From an uncultured Burkholderiales bacterium (lineage in GTDB: Bacteria > Pseudomonadota > Gammaproteobacteria > Burkholderiales > Burkholderiaceae_C): a DNA stretch of 64,000 bases. The stretch covers positions 1-64,000 of the forward strand of contig CAIQHG010000025.1 in NCBI GenBank assembly GCA_903871545.1. Direction: 5' to 3'. Position 1 is the stretch's first letter. Every line of letters begins with the position of its first letter. The position numbers and the translations under genes are program-made. The notes under the pieces were generated by a model. It was given only the letters and a program-made list of their open reading frames with translations. It did no database searches and was not told where the DNA came from. Of this stretch, positions 58,990-64,000 are shown in pieces.

Positions 58990-59055
58990 CTATTAGCTAC
59001 CTATTAGCTACCTTTTAGCCTCCCTTTAGTCACCCTTTAGTCACCCTTTAGCTAG
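58990..59055. repeat. 11-bp tandem array (six copies) directly upstream of crtI
   Basis: Six consecutive 11-bp units: CTATTAGCTAC (58990-59000, 59001-59011), CTTTTAGCCTC (59012-59022), CCTTTAGTCAC (59023-59033, 59034-59044) and CCTTTAGCTAG (59045-59055). All share a core TTTAG/ATTAG at the same phase. The array ends 34 bases before the crtI ATG. Confidence 0.9.
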
Positions 59056-59089
59056 CTTTTGGGTTGCTCAATTTAACAAAGAGAAATAT

Positions 59090-60559
59090 ATGCACGCCCT
59101 TGTTATCGGTGCAGGTTTTGGAGGTATCGCGAGTGCGTTGCGCTTGAGGGCTAAAGGATATGAGGTAACCGTGGTAGAGCGAGGTACCAGACTAGGAGGT
59201 AGGGCGCAAACCTTTGAGCGCAATGGTTTTCGACACGACGCGGGTCCTACCGTAATAACTGCACCTTTTCTTTTTGAGGAGCTTTTTGCGTTATTTGGGG
59301 AAGATTTCTCCAGCCATGTAAAGCTAGTGCCCCTGACCCCATGGTACCGATTTCATTTTGCAGATGGTGATCACTTTGATTATGGGGGCAGTTTAGAGGA
59401 GACGCTGATCGAAATCAAACGAATCGATCCAAAGGATTGTGATGGGTATTTGAAATTACTGGATCATTCTAAAAAAATATTTGATATAGCCTTTACTGAT
59501 CTTTCAGCCCAATCTTTTCACAGTTTTTGGGAAATGGTTAAGCAAATTCCAAGGCTAGTTCGCTTAAAAAGCTATAAAACTGTTTGGCAATTGGTCTGCA
59601 TTTACCTCAAGCATCCCAAACTGAGGCAAGCTTTCTCTATCCAACCCTTGCTAGTAGGGGGGAATCCCTTTGACACTACCAGCATTTACGGACTCATTCA
59701 TTATTTGGAGCGAGCATATGGGGTCCATTTTGCGATGGGTGGTACGGGCTCGATCATCAACGCGTTTGATTCTCTCATGAGACGACAAGGTATTCATATC
59801 GAGTTGGGCAAAACTGTAAAGTCATTTTTGACTAAATCAGATACTGTTACCGGGGCCGTATTGGACGACGGACAAGAGATATATGCCGATTTAGTCGTAT
59901 CTAACGCTGATCCTGCCTATTTATATCGCCATATGATTGAGCCCAAAAAAGTCTCTTTCACGTCTTGGTTCAAATCAAATAAACCTAAATTTTCCATGGG
60001 ACTTTTCGTCCTCTACTTTGGAACCACTAAGAAGTACCCAGACGTAGCACACCACACGATATGGCTTGGCAAAAGGTACCGAAAACTGCTTAAGGATATT
60101 TTTGATCGAACCACTTTATCTGAAGATTTCTCCCTATACCTTCACCGCCCAACCGCTACTGATCCCAGTTTTGCACCTGAAGGGTGCGATAGTTTTTACG
60201 TCCTGTGCCCGGTCCCCAATTTATTAGGCCGTCAAGTTTGGTCAACCGAGGGACCAAAATTATCCGAACGAATAATAAAGGCTCTTGACAGGACGATCCT
60301 TCCTCACTTGAGAGAAACCATCACAGAGGATTTTTATATGACGCCTCAAGATTTTGAAACTAATTATTTAAGCGAACACGGTGCCGGTTTTTCTGTAGCA
60401 CCACTTTTTACTCAATCGGCATGGTTTCGTTTTCACAACCGCTCAGAGAGTCTTAAAAACCTGTATCTAGTGGGCGCCGGGACTCACCCAGGGGCGGGTT
60501 TGCCAGGGGTTATTTCCTCTGCCAAAGTGATTGACTCCCTCATTGCAAAAGCAGCTTAA
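59090..60559 (+). CDS. crtI: Phytoene desaturase
   Basis: FAD-dependent enzyme that desaturates phytoene to lycopene, probably at the membrane surface. The 489 residues carry the N-terminal GAGFGG motif (residues 7-12) with ERGTRLGGRAQTFERNGFR, and the C-terminal carotenoid-desaturase signature LYLVGAGTHPGAGLPGVI. Length is normal. It is first in the crtI-crtB-crtY-blh operon; the stop is one base from the crtB GTG. Confidence 0.97.
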   Translation: MHALVIGAGFGGIASALRLRAKGYEVTVVERGTRLGGRAQTFERNGFRHDAGPTVITAPFLFEELFALFGEDFSSHVKLVPLTPWYRFHFADGDHFDYGGSLEETLIEIKRIDPKDCDGYLKLLDHSKKIFDIAFTDLSAQSFHSFWEMVKQIPRLVRLKSYKTVWQLVCIYLKHPKLRQAFSIQPLLVGGNPFDTTSIYGLIHYLERAYGVHFAMGGTGSIINAFDSLMRRQGIHIELGKTVKSFLTKSDTVTGAVLDDGQEIYADLVVSNADPAYLYRHMIEPKKVSFTSWFKSNKPKFSMGLFVLYFGTTKKYPDVAHHTIWLGKRYRKLLKDIFDRTTLSEDFSLYLHRPTATDPSFAPEGCDSFYVLCPVPNLLGRQVWSTEGPKLSERIIKALDRTILPHLRETITEDFYMTPQDFETNYLSEHGAGFSVAPLFTQSAWFRFHNRSESLKNLYLVGAGTHPGAGLPGVISSAKVIDSLIAKAA

Positions 60560-60560
60560 C

Positions 60561-61505
60561 GTGCAAACCAACAACAATGATCTGTCAGCAGAAAAAGTAC
60601 TTGCGAGTAAGGGCAAGAGTTTTTATTGGGCTAGGTGGTTGCTCTCTAAAAAATATTCCTCCCGCGCTACACGTCTTTACGGTTTGTGTCGCTATATTGA
60701 TGATTTAGGAGATGAGGGGCTATCCATAGAAGCCTCAAAGGCAAGTTTAGAGGAGGTCAAAAGATCCATAACTTGTGGATTCTCAAATAACAAAATATTG
60801 GCAGACGGAATCAGCCTAATTGACGAATGTAGTATTGATAAATCAATCATTATTGATTTAATTGCTGGAGTGCAATCAGATACATCCATCGTGAGAATAA
60901 ATAGCAACGATAAATTAATCAGGTATTGTTACCAAGTTGCAGGAACCGTTGGTCTCATGATGAGCAAGGCTCTTGATACGCATGACAAGGAGGCCTATCC
61001 CTTTGCGATAGATCTTGGTATTGCAATGCAACTTACCAATATTTGCCGGGACGTGAAGGCTGATGCTTTGATGAACCGGCGTTACATACCGTCAAATCTG
61101 ATAAATGATTTAGAGCCTATTGCGTTAATCGAGCCGCTTGCAAAAGATGTGCATTTGATTAAAAAAACACTTCAAAATCTATTTGATTACGCAGAGCTTT
61201 ACTACAAAAGCGGTGAAACGGGACTCTCATATTTACCGCTGCAGGCTAGGTTATCCATCTTAGTTGCAGCAAGGATTTACAGAGAAATCGGCAGAAAACT
61301 TAAAAAAAGAGATTATGAATATTGGCACGAAAGAATATTTGTGACCAGGCTCAGTAAGTTCTTTATTACGTTAGGTTGCTTATTTTCTGTTTTATACACT
61401 GTGCACTTTTGGCGTCATCCCAAAGGACATGTTAGGGCCTTACACGCCGCCTTACACAACCAAAGCTTCGAGCATTTAACATCTGCAAGAGTTTATGCAA
61501 ACTGA
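60561..61505 (+). CDS. crtB: Phytoene synthase
   Basis: Joins two geranylgeranyl diphosphates head to head into phytoene. The 314-residue protein has the first aspartate-rich motif DDLGDE (Asp47-Asp51 region) and the second in NICRDVKAD. GTG 60561 is used because it lies just after the crtI stop (TAACGTG); an in-frame TTG inside crtI is less likely. This gene is visibly more AT-rich than the housekeeping genes. The last 11 bases overlap crtY. Confidence 0.95.
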   Translation: MQTNNNDLSAEKVLASKGKSFYWARWLLSKKYSSRATRLYGLCRYIDDLGDEGLSIEASKASLEEVKRSITCGFSNNKILADGISLIDECSIDKSIIIDLIAGVQSDTSIVRINSNDKLIRYCYQVAGTVGLMMSKALDTHDKEAYPFAIDLGIAMQLTNICRDVKADALMNRRYIPSNLINDLEPIALIEPLAKDVHLIKKTLQNLFDYAELYYKSGETGLSYLPLQARLSILVAARIYREIGRKLKKRDYEYWHERIFVTRLSKFFITLGCLFSVLYTVHFWRHPKGHVRALHAALHNQSFEHLTSARVYAN

Positions 61506-62655
61506 TTGGGATCTTGTCATCATCGGGGCTGGTTGCTCAGGCCTTAGTTTGGCGCTAAATTTAACTAAAACGCAGGGAGCATCTCCTAAAACCTTATTGA
61601 TTGAACAAAGAAAAACTTTCGAGAATGATCGAACTTGGTGTTTTTGGGGTGCTGATGACGCACCCTACGCAGATTTAATCAATAAAGAATGGGGCCGCGT
61701 GAGTCTTTGCTTGGGGGGTCTCGCTCTTGATTTAGACTGTAAGCAAGCACCTTATAAATGTTTAACGTCGAGCATTTTTTACGACCACGCAATTACATCA
61801 ATTAAGGAGCAAAAATCTTTTGAACTCAAGCTGGATTCAACTCTGCTAGAGGAGCCTATATTAAAGGAGGGTTTGTGGCATCTTAAAACTTCATTTGGAC
61901 ACATCAGCAGTAAATCCATAGTTGATACCAGGCCTTTAGCAACCACTGAGCTCAATAAAACAAAGTTGTGGCAATCTTTTTTAGGGCTCGAAGTCGAGTG
62001 TGAGCAATCCGTCTTTGATCCCACATGTGCTCTTATTATGGATTTTTTGCAACCCAATACGAAGCTCATTGGTTTTAATTATGTTTTACCCATGTCTGGA
62101 AAAAAGGCTCTTATTGAGTACACCGTATTCTCTGCAAAACCTATGAGTAGGTTAGAACTAACGAATAGTGCGAATCATGCGGCTCTAAAATATACCAAAG
62201 GGGCCTCATTTGAAATTTTAAGATCTGAATACGGTTTAATACCGATGGGGATTGGAAGTTCTTTAAAAGCAAAGCAGCACGGCAAGCAACACATGTCTTA
62301 CGTGCACGTGGGGCTGACAGGAGGAGCCGCTAGGCCCTCAACTGGCTACTCATTTCAAAGGATTCAGACTTGGGCTGCTCGGTGCGCGGATTCAATTAAA
62401 TTCGCCGGTATTCCAATTCCAAACTCAAAAGATAATTTTGTGATCAAGAAAATGGATCATATTTTTTTGACTGTACTCGGCACCTATCCACTCTTGGGGC
62501 CTGAGCTTTTTATGAAATTATTCGCTCGAGTGCCCACCCCAAAACTGATTCGGTTTTTAACGGATAAAGGAACTTTATTGGACTACGCTGCAGTTGTAGG
62601 AGCACTGCCTAAACTTCTTTTTTTAAAGGTCTGTTTTAAATTAATATTTCAATGA
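61495..62655 (+). CDS. crtY: Lycopene beta-cyclase
   Basis: Cyclises both ends of lycopene to beta-carotene; flavin-dependent, non-redox. The 386 residues have the dinucleotide motif VIIGAGCSGLSLAL (about 8-21), the NDRTWCFWG segment and the signature GLTGGAARPSTGYSF characteristic of CrtY. It overlaps crtB by 11 bases and blh by 4 (ATGA), indicating tight translational coupling. The gene is AT-rich. Confidence 0.94.
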   Translation: MQTDWDLVIIGAGCSGLSLALNLTKTQGASPKTLLIEQRKTFENDRTWCFWGADDAPYADLINKEWGRVSLCLGGLALDLDCKQAPYKCLTSSIFYDHAITSIKEQKSFELKLDSTLLEEPILKEGLWHLKTSFGHISSKSIVDTRPLATTELNKTKLWQSFLGLEVECEQSVFDPTCALIMDFLQPNTKLIGFNYVLPMSGKKALIEYTVFSAKPMSRLELTNSANHAALKYTKGASFEILRSEYGLIPMGIGSSLKAKQHGKQHMSYVHVGLTGGAARPSTGYSFQRIQTWAARCADSIKFAGIPIPNSKDNFVIKKMDHIFLTVLGTYPLLGPELFMKLFARVPTPKLIRFLTDKGTLLDYAAVVGALPKLLFLKVCFKLIFQ

Positions 62656-63554
62656 ATAAAACCCAAATTCATGGATTCATTTTTAGCTTGCTGTCTTTAT
62701 CTATGGTTCTAAGCTACGCAACGGGTATTCATTGGATTGACTCGAATTCAATCTACTTTTTAGTTGCTTTGATTTTTTTTCTAGGCGTTCCCCACGGCGC
62801 TTTAGATCCCGTTTTTGCAAAAAAATTGTTCCATATACGGGACTTGAAATCTTGGTTTATATTCACTATAAGTTACTCAGCGGTCTCTTTATTGGTTGTG
62901 TCGTTGTGGTGGATTCAACCCCTTTTGTTCATGATTTTATTTTTAATCATGTCCGCTCTTCATTTCTCAAGAGACTTGGGAGTATCAACCTCTTGGATTA
63001 CCCGCGTTTTGTACGGGGGATCAATAATCGTTTTGCCCACTTTACTTAACCAAAGTGAGGTACTCAATATTTTCTCTGCGGTTACAGAGCCCGCAGTTGC
63101 TGGGAAACTCGTCAATGTCCTACATCTGATGGCAACTTCATGGTTACTCTTTTTAGCCGTAGCTGTTATTTTTGAGTTAGCTCAAGATTGGATCGTTGGA
63201 TTGGAGATTATTTCAGTTGCTTTGTTAGCCCTTTTCACGCCTCCTTTGGTCGCGTTCACGATTTATTTTTGCTTGATGCACAGCTTAAGACACGTGATAA
63301 GGACTCAGACATTTGCAAATTTGAATTGCCGTAAGTTGTCAATATATGCATTGATACCCATGTTAGGAACATTAGCTTTAGCCCTTTTGGCTTGGTATTT
63401 TTTGCCCACTGACCAAGATCAAGATCAAGATCAAGCAAGAGTTTTGCGTTTTTTATTTGTGGGCCTAGCAAGTCTTACAGCCCCTCATATGCTGCTGATT
63501 GATAGGGTCAGATACGCAGAGACTAGAGCTTCTCTTTATGGGTCAACTGATTAG
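62652..63554 (+). CDS. blh: Brp/Blh family beta-carotene 15,15'-dioxygenase
   Basis: Integral membrane iron enzyme that cleaves beta-carotene into two retinals. The 300-residue protein has about seven or eight membrane segments and the histidines expected to bind iron: GVPHGALD (His48), SALHFSRD, MHSLRHVIR and APHMLLIDR. A short (ATCAAG)n run near 63415-63436 encodes a DQDQDQDQ loop. Its presence implies that the organism makes retinal, most likely for a rhodopsin encoded elsewhere. It converges on the pmbA gene with 6 bases between stops. Confidence 0.94.
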   Translation: MNKTQIHGFIFSLLSLSMVLSYATGIHWIDSNSIYFLVALIFFLGVPHGALDPVFAKKLFHIRDLKSWFIFTISYSAVSLLVVSLWWIQPLLFMILFLIMSALHFSRDLGVSTSWITRVLYGGSIIVLPTLLNQSEVLNIFSAVTEPAVAGKLVNVLHLMATSWLLFLAVAVIFELAQDWIVGLEIISVALLALFTPPLVAFTIYFCLMHSLRHVIRTQTFANLNCRKLSIYALIPMLGTLALALLAWYFLPTDQDQDQDQARVLRFLFVGLASLTAPHMLLIDRVRYAETRASLYGSTD

Positions 63555-63560
63555 TTGAAA

Positions 63561-64000
63561 TTATGATGAACCCGCGATCTTCATTTTATTGATCAAAACC
63601 GAGCCCACTGTTTTGGCGCCGTAGTTATACGCATCTGCCCCAACAGCTTGAATGCCTTTGTACATATCGAGTAAGTTGCCTGCAATTGTAATTTCTTGGA
63701 CCGGGAAGGCTATTTCCCCCCGCTCCACCCAAAATCCACTTGCACCTCGGGAATAGTCACCCGTGACGGAATTTACGCCCTGCCCCATCAATTCGATCAC
63801 AAAAAGCCCGGTCCCCAATTTACGTAGCATCTCTTGCAAGTCGTCCTCGGGCAATGTGCTAGTGGAGGTTAAGCTCAGGTTATGCGAACCACCCGCATTA
63901 CCTGTGGTTTTCATGCCAAGTTTTCGCGCTGAGTACGTGCTCAGAAAGTAGCCCTGAATCTTTCCGCCATCAATGACTTGACGCGATTTGGTGATCACGC
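63561..64000 (-). CDS. pmbA: Metalloprotease PmbA/TldE, C-terminal part (start beyond the window)
   Basis: The reading frame continues past the right edge, so only the last 146 codons are visible. The visible part matches the C-terminal domain of PmbA/TldE: GGKIQGYFLSTYSARKLGM, TGNAGGSHNLSL and VNSVTGDYSRGASGFWVE (here as NSVTGDYSRGASGFWVERG). TldD/TldE form a metal-dependent protease that processes peptides such as microcin B17 precursors and antitoxins; TldE is usually the non-catalytic partner. The GTG at 63998 is internal to the gene. Confidence 0.93.
   Translation of the reverse strand, partial: VITKSRQVIDGGKIQGYFLSTYSARKLGMKTTGNAGGSHNLSLTSTSTLPEDDLQEMLRKLGTGLFVIELMGQGVNSVTGDYSRGASGFWVERGEIAFPVQEITIAGNLLDMYKGIQAVGADAYNYGAKTVGSVLINKMKIAGSS

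Overview
This 64 kb window is a bacterial chromosome segment packed with housekeeping genes. Gene content and order point to the Betaproteobacteria, order Burkholderiales. The main clues are cysS / DNA-3-methyladenine glycosylase / accA / tilS / lysC / tRNA-Ser, the pair of cyclophilins beside lpxH, glyA-nrdR-ribD, dapA-bamC, a Bug/TctC-type periplasmic binding protein, and a giant DUF349 protein. Base composition looks moderate (by eye a little under 50% GC), gaps are short and many genes overlap by 1-4 bases. With the carotenoid/retinal genes at the right end this would suit a compact-genome planktonic, probably freshwater, member of the order. The genus cannot be fixed from the sequence alone.

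Layout. 1-891: a secreted RCC1-repeat (beta-propeller) protein running off the left edge, followed by the 3' side of a tRNA-Ser(GCU) gene. 1234-7039 (minus strand): tRNA-Ser, lysC, tilS, accA, an AlkA-type glycosylase and cysS. 7519-10875 (plus): a small lipoprotein, a TPR protein, two cyclophilins and lpxH, converging on a 1164-residue DUF349 protein (minus). 15031-24124: a lytic transglycosylase, glyA, nrdR, the riboflavin genes ribD-ribE-ribBA-ribH, nusB, an aminotransferase and ybgC, running into tolQ-tolR-tolA (to 26402). tolB and pal do not follow. 26418-32430 (minus): parE-parC-CBS protein-aroC. 32641-37689 (plus): an MFS permease, a small membrane protein, a methyltransferase, dapA, bamC and a metallo-beta-lactamase-fold hydrolase. 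37813-39368 (minus): an Ala/Pro-repeat lipoprotein and the cupin ribosomal oxygenase. 39466-48703: slyD-like, dut, coaBC (minus), pyrG-kdsA, eno, ftsB, an unknown Cys-cluster protein, then hslO and a gamma-carbonic-anhydrase-like protein (minus). 48757-54147: a diiron ferritin-like protein, xerD, an orphan Bug protein, murB, yajQ and plsY. 54152-58592: a Tas-like aldo/keto reductase, an alpha/beta hydrolase, an HI0933-type flavoprotein, rpsU and yqeY. 59090-63554: a tight crtI-crtB-crtY-blh operon. 63561-64000: the C-terminal end of PmbA/TldE.

The crt-blh operon encodes desaturation, phytoene synthesis, lycopene cyclisation and beta-carotene cleavage, so its expected end product is retinal, the chromophore of microbial rhodopsins. 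Neither a GGPP synthase (crtE) nor a rhodopsin gene lies in the window, so both must be elsewhere if the pathway works. Directly upstream of crtI is a six-copy 11-bp tandem array whose spacing is close to one DNA helical turn. Short tandem arrays of other unit sizes (6, 7, 9, 14 and 16 bp) recur in other gaps.

Other points worth attention: a RibBA whose GTP-cyclohydrolase-II half lacks the zinc cysteines (RibBX-like), low-complexity terminal or internal extensions on several housekeeping proteins (PyrG, RibH, NusB, XerD, DUF349), two gene-free stretches that could hold unannotated RNAs, and a possible island boundary at tRNA-Ser next to the RCC1 gene. No insertion sequence, prophage, CRISPR array or rRNA was seen.
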